Positions 53,591-64,000 of a stretch of 64,000 bases of DNA are shown here, one piece after another. The notes beneath the pieces are model-generated. The model saw only the letters and a list, made by a program, of their open reading frames with translations. It was not told the DNA's origin and did no database searches. The first letter of the stretch is position 1; every line of letters begins with the position of its first letter. The DNA lies in contig JAPTMU010000087.1 of the NCBI GenBank assembly GCA_028583405.1, forward strand, positions 124,001 to 188,000. Direction: 5' to 3'. A program made the translations under genes and the position numbers. The stretch is from Pogonophryne albipinna (taxonomy: Eukaryota > Chordata > Actinopteri > Perciformes > Artedidraconidae).

Positions 53591-54906
53591 TTAAGGTAAT
53601 GTTTTCATGTGTCCAGACTAGTGACATGATTAAAACACCAGCAATGGCAACAAAGCATTGGGATGTAGAGTTTGAAGTTTTGCCACAGTCAAATGAATCT
53701 ACCCACCCACCACCTCTGCATCAGCTGATGAAGAAATGTACACAGCAACAACAATGGCATATGAAAACTCCCTCGGCAAGTCACATGGATGATCCCCACA
53801 GCTAGCATTTAAATGTCCTGGCTATAGAAACGTTCCTTCAGATTCACCTGTCCGGGATTACAACCCTGTTTACCGACATACAGTTAAATCCCTCCCTTTC
53901 TTTAACCACTCTGTATAATGTATATGTCCGCCTGCACAATCGTGAGCTGCGCTGTGGTATGGGACGTGTGAGGGCAGCAATGTCTCCATAAAACACAGAA
54001 TGCTGCACTGTACACAAAGTACTTCATCACACATTTTTCTTCTCTTCCTTATACTTTTTAAAACCTTTTTCACTAGTTGCTTTTAAACCTCTTCTGTGTG
54101 TTGAAGCATGTCTTTTGGCCACTGAAAAACCATGCCATGTCATGGCATGACCTAGGTTTATCCACAGTTACAGTTTTGGGTCGATTGACTATCCTGCACA
54201 CACTGCTGGACTCACCAGATGACTTGGAGACATACGTTTACAAGTGACTTGTGTAGCAGACACATTTTGCAGTTAAAGCCCTCAGAAGTCCATGGATTTT
54301 CATTTATAGCTGACTCAAAGCTGAAATATTGGTGCTCATCATTCAGCAGTTAACCAAATGTTACTGATATCTGTGTGACCCTCCTATTATCTTTATCATT
54401 CTTATTGCTTCCAATTTCTTCCTGAGAACAATACCTCCTTCATGGCTGTGCAGGGCAGCAGATCACATGGCTGCGAGTTTTATGCCGGCTTCTATGGTAA
54501 AAAATACCTGGCCCGAGGACATTCCTGAAGCATGAGGATGAGAGTGCATTTAAAATAATTTGCGTTTGTTTTCCTGCCTTGTGTCAGGCAGCACATAGCG
54601 CTGATGTCAGCTTATCTGGAGTCTCTTCATGGTAAAGGGGCTGTGAAGTGTCACGGTAACAAGCTTTGACAACTGCTGAAATACTTTTTTTCGATCTGAG
54701 CTGCAGGTTTACGTTCACAGATGAATGATAGAGTTGAGGGGGATGTTTTGATCTGTTTATGTGGAGAAAGTCACTCAAGAGTTCATATTGAATACATCTA
54801 GTTGAGGTATTAATGAGGTCAGACTGAGGCAAATTTAAAATGAAAACACGTTGTTAAAAGATTTCTTTAATAACAGCTCTGTCGTAAAGTGGAACTAAAA
54901 TAATGG
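53591..54906. other. Intronic DNA, no gene seen
   Basis: No domain-bearing frame, RNA or repeat ends recognised. Confidence 0.4.
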
Positions 54907-55378
54907 ATGATCTGGCTTGGCAATGGTTTGATTTATCCAGTGCCTTCAAAACCATCTAGCCCCCGCTCCTGGGAGACAAGCTGCAGCTCTTGGGGGTGGA
55001 TCCCCACCTCACCTCCTGGATCCTGGACTACCTCACCAACCGTCCACTGTACTTTAGGACCCGGGAGCGTCAATCAGACACTATCATCAGCAGTACGGGG
55101 CCCCCCCAGGGGATGGTGCTGGCACCGTTTCTCTTCACCCTCTACACTGCAGACTTCACCCTCTTCACTGCTACCTGTCACCTGCAGAAGTTCTCTGACG
55201 ACTCTGCCTCATCTCCAACGAGGACGACAGGAAGTACAGGGGGCTGACGCAGGACTTCACCCTCTGGTGCCAGAGGAACCACCTTCTTTTATGGTGTGGT
55301 CTGCGGGGGTAGAGCGTCTGGGCTGCTGACAGGAAGACACTGAACAGACTAATAAGGAAGGACTCCAGGGGAGTCCAC
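54907..55378 (+). pseudogene. LINE reverse transcriptase fragment, plus orientation
   Basis: Frames read FDLSSAFKTI, WILDYLTNRPLYFRTRERQ, then STGPPQGMVLAPFLFTLYTA and KFSDDSASSP (the FADD-type catalytic box, here FSDD), then a shift to ADRKTLNRLIRKD. This is the palm region of an L2/Maui-like LINE with internal deletions and frameshifts; inactive. Confidence 0.75.
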
Positions 55379-55401
55379 TGGACTTTTCATGCACAGCCAT
55401 T

Positions 55402-55960
55402 TCAGGCACAACCACCAGAGACGTGTTTCCCCAGCCTCACGTGCTGCTTCCTGTCAGACAGGAAGTCTGTAATCCATCTGCAGGTGGAGTCAGGCCCATG
55501 CAGCTGGGAGAGCTTGTTCTGCAGCAGACCCGGGATGATGGTGTTGAAGGCAGAGCTGAATTCCACAAACAGGATCAAGGTGTAGGTTCCTGCTGTGTCC
55601 AGGTGCTGAAGGAGGAAGTGAAGGGCCATGTTGACAGCATCATCTACAGACCTGTTGGCTCTGTAGGCAAACTGCAGGGGTACAGTCTGTGATGGATTTG
55701 ATGTGGGACAGGACAAGGCGCTCAAAGGACTTCATAACCACAGAGGTCAGGGCGACGGGTCTGTAGTCATTTAATCCTGTGATCCTTGTTTTCTTGGGAA
55801 CCGGGATGATGGAGGGTTTGAAGCATGCCGGAATGTGGCATGTCTCCAGTGAGGTTTTAAAGATGTCAGTAAACACCGGAGAAAGCTAATCAGCACAGTA
55901 CTTCAAGGTGGAGAGGGAGACATTGTCAGGGCCAGCAGATTTTCTGAAAAATCTGTTTAC
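55402..55960 (-). pseudogene. LINE reverse transcriptase fragment, minus orientation
   Basis: Minus strand from 55960: [39 protein letters not shown], then, after a frameshift, [17 protein letters not shown] and FSSAFNTIIP, WITDFLSDRKQHVRLG. These are fingers and early palm of the same LINE type as the plus copy. The two overlap around SSAFNTI, so they are separate copies meeting tail to tail. Confidence 0.75.
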
Positions 55961-56930
55961 ATCTCTCTCTTTTGCCCCTTTCACACCAACGCGGTTCCAG
56001 GGCCGGTTCGGAGCTTGAGCCTGATAAGCACCAGTTTTTCCTGTTCATACCGCAGCGGAGCCGCCGCTTTTCCCCGAAGTCGGAGGGGGGCGAGATTAAC
56101 CTGAGCTAACAGTTAAAGGCGAGTACAGCAAATAAAAGTTGTAACAAGCAGTAGTGCTGAGCAAAGTGACTAGAACGCAACCACACACTTGTAAAAAAAA
56201 CACACTTTATAAAGTCAGGCAACACTAACCAGGCTTCGTGTGATTCTGTTTATTTGTACCTTACTTTGACCATCCGTTCGCTGTTATTGATCATTGTGGA
56301 GAGCAGGCAGACGTTTTGTATTATAGCAGCTATCGGATGGAATCAATACATGGGCTGCACAGGTTGTCATGTCCGACTATCACAAGTAGAATCATAATGA
56401 AAAATACGCCGGTAAAATGTGCCTGTAGAAAAGGGCTTATGCCACAATAGGATAGCAACAAGTAGTCAAGATAGTCAGTTTAGCTTCGGTTGCTATGCTA
56501 ACATCACCCATTTTATACCAGAGAAACTTTCATAACAGCGTTGTGATGCTAAACAGCGTCAATTCATATTGAAACAAATTCACTTGTGGATATTTATCAG
56601 CTGCTTGTGTGACAGTCAGACAGTGAATACTTTACAGCGGCCGCTGTCGTGAGTAAACTCCGGTGGACGAGCAACACTGCAGCGGTCGGTAAATGCCGCT
56701 GAAACACATTAATAAACAATGAACCACGGCACTCTGGAGCAGCAGCGGCAGCACCAGTCAGGCTCTGCGAGGTGTGAACAAAACGTGGGCTGAAAAGAAA
56801 GACCGGCTCCGAACCAGAAGGCTATTCTCGTCTACTTTCGAGGCGAGCCGCAGCTCGTCTCAAACAAGCCTAGTAACACACGTTGTCGGGATAATTAAGC
56901 TCCGTGCTTTGTTATGAAGCTGGCATTCAG
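55961..56930. repeat. Repeat with inverted GC-rich ends
   Basis: cctttcacaccaacgcggtt and gccggttcggagc near 55977-56020 are partly complementary to gaccggctccgaaccagaag near 56800. Interior has no gene. Confidence 0.5.
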
Positions 56931-57886
56931 GAAGCTGCGCTGTGATGGCGTAGATATCATGGATGTATAATAAGAACTGGATACAGCATTCATATATCAT
57001 TAATTCCTATGAGAGTTGCTCATTGGCGCATGAAGATAAAATGGGCCAACTTTTGAGAGACCGAAACGTCACAGATTACCCGTCATGCCTAAAAAGTACC
57101 CGTATGTGCGCTCATAGAGCATGCGCAACTTTAACCAGTCCCCCCAAAAGGCTCGTTCACATTAGGCAAGGCAAGTTTATTTATATAGCACCTTTCAACA
57201 CAAGGCAATTTAAAGTGCTTGACAAAAAACGAAAGACATTAATAAAATGGCATTTAAAATCAGTCATTAAAAAGAAAAGATAATAAAATAAACATTAAAA
57301 GAAAAAAATACATGGATAAAAGTTACAGTGCAGTCTAAGACATGAATAGTTCAATTAAAAGCACGTCAATTTGCATACACGTAACAGCACCGTGCGTTCA
57401 TGACAGCATGGTATTGGATTTGTTTTGATGGATTTGATATTAACGAGGCGGCCGCGGCAGTTAGCAGCTAGCGGCTAGCTAGTAATTATGCTAAGTTACA
57501 CATCAATCGTTATGTACTTTTATATTACGCTGATAACAGGATCTAGTGATATCCAAGCAACAGAGCTTCATGTAGCATGATACTTGTGTGGCTTGTACAT
57601 GAAACCACTAGGTAATATATAAAGATGTATATGTTGAAGCCTGTTATGATCAATTGTGAGTTCAATCTTATCTAAAAAGTAAAGCTGATGATGGATTACT
57701 GTGGTGGAGTTAAAATAACAATAGCCTATTTCTCTTTGAAATGTGATGGAGTAAAAGGATAGTAACTGTGACTATTCATGTTAAGTAGCCCACAAGTAAC
57801 AAAAACGTATAATACTTGATGGAAAGGTGTAAAATGTTTCCATAAATACCAATATCACAGTACAACACCGCTTGTTGTTAAATACC

Positions 57887-57920
<34 letters not shown>

Positions 57921-58270
57921 GCCGCTAAAACTGTGTAATATACCAGGCTGCTAAATCCTCCAAACTGTTAGTCGGGACACGTAACATGAACGTGCCGGGC
58001 GGCGCGGTCCCGTGGGTTAGATGCGCGTTCATAATGCAGAGGGAAATAACTCTCAGAATAACGTTATTAGCACATTTTTACAACTTGAGGACCGAATGTT
58101 TTTAATAAGGGCTATACAAGTGTTCATACTGGGTTGTTTATTTAGTTTAAAAAAAATTATCCAACGATTTACAGACCACTCTTTCCCAATGTAAGTCAAT
58201 AGGAAAAAGTGTTTCCGGGCCTGGCAACCTAAAGGAAGTGTAGTACCGCGGTTTGGCCACAATGAATATT
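56931..58270. repeat. Composite repeat sharing both ends with 41.86-45.57 kb, inverted
   Basis: 56950-57060 and 57470-57545 match the complement of 45365-45570. 57990-58220 matches the complement of 41860-42090. Between them lies 57165-57250 (aagtttatttatatagcacc), a very common teleost retroelement-type tail. AT array at 57888-57917. Confidence 0.6.
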
Positions 58271-60090
58271 CTCATCAGAGTCCGGTGCACTTCCTGGGGG
58301 CTTGGTGGATATGGAGGACACTTTTTCCTGCGGAGTTTGCATGTCACCCTGTGGGGCTCGTCCTTTAAACGCTCAGAGAGATCCACACTTTGGACATCCT
58401 GCCCGACAACATTTACTTAATGACCAGGCTCCGCTCTGAATGAAGTCTGAGGGGTTTCCGGCTGACCAGCTATTTGGGGGCAGCCCTAACTTCAACAGAT
58501 TTCCCTTGTCAAAGTCCAGTAAATACCAACTAATTGATTGCAGCGTGCATTTGACGTGTAGAGTACGTACAGTATTAGTGTGCACTCGGAGAGTTCACAG
58601 ACTGTGAGCTCTAAGCTCCAAATATTTCCCCTGGTGTGTGATTGATAGGAGGGTTGTGTGTTTAACCTGTGAGGGTTAGGTGAGTTCCTGCCAGTGACAT
58701 CAGTGTAGGGCAGAAATAGCTCAAACTGTGGCACTGACGTCAGTGCATTCTGTCTCCGGTCAGGGTTGACTTTTTATATTATATATATTCAATGAATGGT
58801 CAAGGCCTAATATTTGCTCAATATGTCAGATGGACCAATTTTTGTATAGATTTTTATGAAACATGTTTGGCCTGAAAGGCCTTGCAAAGCTATAAAAAGC
58901 GTAATACCTCTCATATGTTAAGCTGAGCCCCATTGTCTGAAGGTGGTGCCAGTCTGCTGTGTGTGTCTGTTACCATGAAGCTCAATTTGGACCCACTACA
59001 TGCCCATGCCTTTAGCTCAGCTGTGGCCAGCACAATGAGCCACGACAGCTTGTGAATGTGCATTGCTCTGCTCTACCAACCTCCCTCAGTTGTCTTCTTC
59101 TGAGATCATATTTTCAATTTCAGTTCTGCTGGTCAAGGGAAGCATATTTGTTCTCTTCTTTTGACGAGTTCGATATAATTATGCACATGATAATGCTTCC
59201 AGTAATTTCACAAAATAATCTTAAACGAAACAAAGCCCTAAAAACTCTATTATTTTCCCTTCCCTGTAGTGTGTTATGTTTTGGTACATGTACTGTAAAT
59301 GGTCAGCAAAGGCTAAAATCCCTGTGTTCCCTCCAGAGGGAGATTCTCTCTCACTTTAGAGATGCTACTTTGGGCTCTGGGAAACTGTTATAGGCATCAT
59401 TTTAGTTATTTCTGGACATTTTAAAGAAAATCCAATTTATCAATTAATGTTGTAATTGGGATTGATTACATTTTCTGCAAACTTGACCTGTTGAACCACA
59501 TTGTCTTTAGACCTGAGAGAGAATGTCAGAGCCATGCACACCCACACAGCGCTGAAAGCAGAGAGCTGGGAACAGACCTCTCTCACAGCAAACTGTGACA
59601 GCACAACGCAAGCCAGTGGGTCTGAAGCAGCCATATGATATCATTTACTGTATTCATTTTTTATTGAGGTGTCAGAATAGGCTTGTGATGAGCAAGGCCT
59701 CATAACCCTTCAACGGGGATTGTTGCAGAGTGCACAGCTGATTTCTGTCTCACTTGATCCTGAACTACTCTGACACCCTGGTGTCAGAACTACTCTGACA
59801 CCCCGAACATAATGGCTTTAAGAGATCAAGGTGGCTGCATTCTGTGGGGTATGATGATACCCCACAGAATGGTTCTCCTCTGATTGAAGAGATGATGGTT
59901 TAGATGTTGGATGAACACCATGAACTTTTATACTTTATTTAATTTTAGATTTAATTGCAGACATATATATTTTAAATTGTTTGATTTTGGTCTATTTAGT
60001 TATTAAGGACATAAGCTGTTATTTGAATGTGTTTTGTCCTTAAGAAAGGATTAGCACAGGTGATAGTCGACTGATTGGTAAGGACGAAGT
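58271..60090. other. Intronic DNA with a perfect short hairpin
   Basis: 59839-59852 (attctgtggggtat) pairs exactly with 59857-59870 across a four-base loop. Otherwise no gene or repeat assigned. Confidence 0.5.
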
Positions 60091-60110
60091 GGGGGGGGGG
60101 GGGGGGGGGG
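60091..60110. repeat. G20 homopolymer
   Basis: Twenty consecutive G, followed by a G11 tract near 60272. Confidence 0.95.
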
Positions 60111-60551
60111 CACATATCCTTGCAGCTGAATTGATGCTGTAAAGCAGGCCTATCCAACCAGCTACCCACGGGTAGAATACACCCTTCTGAACTTTTGTCC
60201 AGCACACTACCCACTACCCACTGAGCCACAGCCAGCCCATTTTATTTCATGAACCTTTTACATTAAAAACACGGGGGGGGGGGAGGCCCTTTTTCCAGTT
60301 TAGAGCAATAGCCCCTCCAAATGTCTGTGCACGTCCCTGCCCTTATTCAGCTCGGGACGCCCTGAACGCAAGCCGAGGGCGTCCAAAAATATTAATAATT
60401 CGAGAGAAGATCGAGAGTTTTTATCGCTTGAAATAACGAAAAGGAAAAAGGACAAGGACATCCCTCTGTTGGAGGGGCAAAGGAGTCTGGTGGAATTATT
60501 TTCGGAGTATTGAAGATCGTTTCCCCGATATCGGCGGTGCCTGCTACAGGA
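60111..60551. other. Left flank of the hAT-like element
   Basis: 60350-60551 and 61652-61860 appear to be one sequence split by the insertion at 60552. Its nature is not recognised. Confidence 0.35.
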
Positions 60552-61643
60552 TAGTGTTAATTTCGTCAGCTATTTTTTTATTTAGTTTTAGTCTTAGTCC
60601 TGTGTTAAATTTCCTTTTTAGTTTTAGTCATATTTAGTCACCTTCATCCTGTTTTTATTTAGTCAAGTTTTAGTCGACTAAAAGTCTGAGCATTTTAGTC
60701 AAAGAAAACTAATTATTTTAGTCTACTTTTTGTCTATGAAAACTGTTGAGTCTTTTTTAGTCATCAGATTATATAGAACATTTCAGTCAAACTAGTCTAG
60801 CCAAAACCAATAATTTGTCATTTTAGTATATATAAATAAATAAGATTATATCTTGTCCTTATTTGATGAAACACAGGTTGAATGATTAAGAATGCAGCTT
60901 TGCGGAGAGTATCTGGTCAGGTTTGTGGTGTTTTTACCAGCTGTGTTATGGCCACATTGATTCCCTTCTGATGAAACAATGCATTCGCTTAGCGAAAATG
61001 GGCCCCAATATCACATTGTTTCTTTCTCCCAAGCAGTGGTGGCTTTAGACTTTTTCATTGTCAGTCATTTTGACAGATCGTAACATTTCCGTCATAATCC
61101 ATTATTACCCGTCGAGTGCACAATTTATCACTCACTCGCGCTGACGGGGGGGTATTCGGTTAACGCGAGTGCGACCACTGCTCCCAAGCCCTGTTGTTGC
61201 CATTTTATTTTCTGTTAAATAAGGTTAGTTAGACCATGAGTTAGACCCTAGTCTTCCTGACAGATCACAGTGTGCCGCTGCCCGGTGTAATTCAAATGTA
61301 CCGCTGCGCGCAGCACAGACACACAGCTGCTGCCCTGCCGCAGCACCGGAAATGGAACTGCTGGGAGAAAAACTGACTATCAGAGATGTAACGTTATCTT
61401 TGATAATATTTCGTCTCCTCATTTTTCGTCAACGAAAGTAAAGAGAGATTTTGGCATAGTTTTTATTTAGTAAACTACATTTTCGTCTCGTCACTTTTCG
61501 TCAACGATATTGCATGATGATTTCGTTACAGTTATTGTTTACTGCCGTCGGTGCCGTCTCGTCATCGTCTCGTTTTCGTCATGGAAAAAAAGGTCTTTGA
61601 CGAACATATTTCGTCATAGTTTTAGTCAACGAAATTAACACTA
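60552..61643. mobile_element. hAT-like element, CAGTGTTAATTTCG family, copy 2
   Basis: Starts TAGTGTTAATTTCGTCA and ends AACGAAATTAACACTA; CTACAGGA at 60544-60551 and 61644-61651 is an exact duplication. 1092 bases, with the same tttagtc/gactaaa motifs as 38469-39073 but a longer centre. Confidence 0.93.
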
Positions 61644-62475
61644 CTACAGGACAACACGGAACGTGCACGAGTTGGACGCGATGAGCGGTGCTAGTGGAGC
61701 ACGCGTGAGCTGCGAGCACCAGAGCCTCGCAGCGGCGAAGCTGAGGCTCCGGGTAAACTGTGGTAACATGAAGAGCCGTTTGGGAGCCGAAACAGCCGGC
61801 GCTTTAAGAGAGCCGAGCCAAGTGATCCGGCTCACTAACGTAAAAAGACGGTATCTATAAGGGACGGCTCAAGTCAAAATTCAAGCACCCCCCCCCGCTC
61901 TCGGGGTGGACGCCCTCTCAGCCCTGGTCTGGCCGAAACACTGGGCTGAAACACTAAGTAGCTGGGGAGCTCAATATAAATGTTCCTTTTATAGTTTGGC
62001 TGTCCAGAGACAGCAGAAAGGTAGTCAGTGAATACATCAAAGTGGATTTCTACACAACACATGTTTTCAATTTTCATTTTTATCATGCTCCAGTTCTAAG
62101 TTGGAGTGTGTTTTTGTGTGTGTGTTTGACCGGAAGCAGTCATGTACCAAAGCTATTGCCTAGCAATGTAATCCTGCTGGAACAGTCTATAAGAAGCTGC
62201 TCTAAAATCATTCAGCTATTAAAACATCTAAATGTAATTTTACGGTATTGTTACTAAAACACACATATTTTATTGTGAACACAATTGGACTTCCCATGAA
62301 TCATTATAATGTAATAGTTCTTAATCATCAGAGTAAACATCAGTGGTTGATCTGTATTCTGCGGCACAATTGATCTCAGATAAATCATACAATTATTACA
62401 TGTACATACACCCCTGTTTCATGTTTCTGTAAAACTCAGAATGAGGGAAATCTTGTTATCTTGCTCTGATCTAAA
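61644..62475. other. Intronic DNA, no gene seen
   Basis: Includes the right flank of the split sequence and AT-rich DNA. The 65-codon frame at 61663 lacks any recognised domain. Confidence 0.4.
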
Positions 62476-62860
62476 GCAGGGGTTTTCAAAGTGTGGGAAG
62501 GTGAGCCTCCCCTCAGAGAACATAAGAACAGCCGCGCCCCCCCTCCCAATTATTATTGCTATTATTATTATTGTTGTTGTTGCTATAATGCAGGGGTATT
62601 CAATGCATTTCAAAGAGGTCCAGTAAGAGAAAATGTAATTAAATGCTCTGTTTTCGCTGTCTACCTTCCGCCATTTGAAATTACTCCGACTGTTTCTCTC
62701 CTCTTGTCTAGTCTTTGTGTGTGTTTGAATCTATCGTGCTGACTCACTGACTGCACCGATTTGATTGGCTGAGTAGCGTCACCTCCTTAAAACATTAAAC
62801 AACAACTTTTTGAAACCTTTTTATCTTTATGTTTTAAACATTTGTTTTAAACATGTTTAA
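62476..62860. mobile_element. hAT-type termini (fragments)
   Basis: gcaggggttttcaaagtgtg at about 62476 and gcaggggtattcaatgcatt at about 62590 are typical hAT starts. Neither matching right end is visible before the LINE at 62885. Confidence 0.45.
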
Positions 62861-62884
62861 CATTTTCAACATCGTGGATAAATC

Positions 62885-64000
62885 ACAGTACCGAAGGAGT
62901 GGCAGACCGGGGTGGTGGTTCCCCTTTTTAAAAAGGGGGATCAGAGGGTGTGTGCCAATTACAGAGGCATCACACTACTCAGCCTCCCCGGGAAAGTTTA
63001 CTCTAAGGTACTCGAAAGGAGGGTCAGGCCGATTGTCGAACCTCAGATTGAGGAGGAACAATGCGGATTCCGTCCTGGTCGTGGAACAACGGATCAGCTT
63101 TTTACTCTCGCAAGGATCCTGGAGGGGGCCTGGGAGTACGTTTATCCGGTCTACATGTATTTTGTAGACTTGGAGAAGGTGTATGACCGAGTTCCCAGGG
63201 AGTTACTGTGGGAGGTGCTGCGGGAGTATGGGGTGAGGGGGTCTCTACTCAGGGCCATCCAATCTCTGTACTCCCAAAGCGAGAGCTGTGTCCGGGTCCT
63301 CGGCAGTAAGTCGGACCCATTTCCGGTGAGGGTTGGACTCCGCCAGGGCTGCGCTTTGTCACCAATCCTGTTTGTAATATACATGGATCAGATTTCGAGG
63401 CGTAGTCATGGGGGAGGGGGTCTGCAGTTCGGTGGACTAAGGATTGCACCACTGCTTTTTGCAGATGATGTGGTTCTAATGGCTTCATCGGTCTGCGACC
63501 TTCAGCACTCACTGGATCGGTTCGCAACCGAGTGTGAAGCGGCTGGGATGAGGATCAGCACCTCCAAATCTGAGGCCATGGTTCTCAGCAGGAAACCGAT
63601 GGACTGTCCACTCCAAGTAGGGAATGAGTCCTTACCCCAAGTGAAGGAGTTCAAGTATCAGCGTGAGATGGGCCGGAGAATCGGAGCAGCGGGAGCGGTA
63701 CTGCAGTCGCTTTACCGCACCGTTGTGACGAAAAGGGAGCAGAGCCAGAAGGCAAAGCTCTCCGTCTACCGGGCCATTTTCGTTCCTACCCTCATCTATG
63801 GTCATGAAGGATGGGTCATGACCGAAAGAACGAGATCGCGGATACAAGCGGCCGAGATGGGTTTTCTCCGCAGGGTGGCTGGTGTCTCCCTTATGGATAA
63901 GGTGAGAAGTTCAGTCATCCGGGGAGGGACTCGGAGTTGAGCCGCTCCTCCTTCGCGTTGAAAGGAGCCAGTTGAGGTGGTTCGGGCACCTAGTAAGGAT
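62885..64000 (+). mobile_element. 5'-truncated LINE, reverse transcriptase with long open frame
   Basis: Reading starts mid-protein (VPKEWQTGVVVPLFKKGDQ). The 342-codon frame 62912-63940 contains RT landmarks: NYRGITLLSLPGK, EEQCGFRPGRGTTDQLFTL, FVDLEKVYDRVPRELLWEVL, GLRQGCALSPILF, the catalytic LLFADDVVLMAS, and the thumb-like PTLIYGHEGWVMTERTRS. Around 63655 about 15 residues normally between the FKY and RRIGAA segments are missing. At about 63927 a one-base change ends the frame early; the next frame continues with LGVEPLLLRVERSQLRWFGH to the window end. RTE-like clade is likely. The 5' end and these lesions make it non-autonomous. Confidence 0.88.

Noticed and set aside
54907..55960. Twin-priming inversion of one LINE
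   Set aside because: The two fragments overlap in RT content instead of being complementary halves.
63151..63527. Minus-strand frames of 77-92 codons
   Set aside because: Antisense shadows of the LINE reverse transcriptase frame.

Overview
The window looks like nuclear DNA of a ray-finned (teleost) fish, probably a percomorph. The evidence is split vertebrate genes with GT-AG introns, long CA, AAT and TTA microsatellites, a tRNA-derived fish SINE, Tc1, hAT and Kolobok-like DNA transposons, L2/RTE-type LINEs and a Gypsy chromodomain. There are no bacterial operons, CRISPR arrays or rRNA genes, and I recognise no functional tRNA gene.

Genes. Three host loci are supported. (1) ephx1, microsomal epoxide hydrolase, minus strand: eight coding exons between 10910 and 1689 join to 456 residues with the full catalytic set, plus a 5' noncoding exon at about 13404-13440. 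(2) srp9, the 9-kDa signal recognition particle subunit, minus strand: three coding exons between 15128 and 14433 give 86 residues. (3) A GC-rich leader ending in ATGAG and a splice donor at 30462, plus strand, which I infer to be the first exon of enah. It fits the Ena/VASP gene structure and the vertebrate order enah - srp9 - ephx1, with enah divergent from the other two. If so, 30463-64000 is the start of a long, transposon-filled enah first intron.

Layout. 1-505: end of a Gypsy element (chromodomain, polypurine tract, start of a 3' LTR). 885-13440: ephx1, whose introns carry two TTAA-flanked MITEs, a dead Tc1 copy, LINE pieces and a LINE holding two MITEs. 13850-15128: srp9. 15.8-30 kb: nested transposons, including a hAT inside a hAT (each with its own 8-bp target duplication) and a three-layer nest in which a LINE splits the Pol III promoter of a SINE. 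About 30.0-30.46 kb: the putative enah leader. 31.2-35.0 kb: a palindrome with two 1026-bp arms. 35.5-45 kb: a series of hAT-like elements, one holding a 36-bp minisatellite. 45.6-52 kb: further palindromes and inverted repeat pairs, one with a fragment resembling the fish SWIM/YqaJ transposon protein. 53-56 kb: degraded LINE reverse transcriptase pieces in both orientations. 60.5-61.6 kb: another hAT-like element. 62.9 kb to the end: a 5'-truncated LINE with a long open frame.

The host genes do not form a pathway; their proximity is vertebrate synteny. Everything here is read by eye. Exon boundaries of ephx1 and srp9 are well supported, because the frames join exactly and the lengths match the families. 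Transposon family names are mostly inferred from terminal sequence and target-duplication length.
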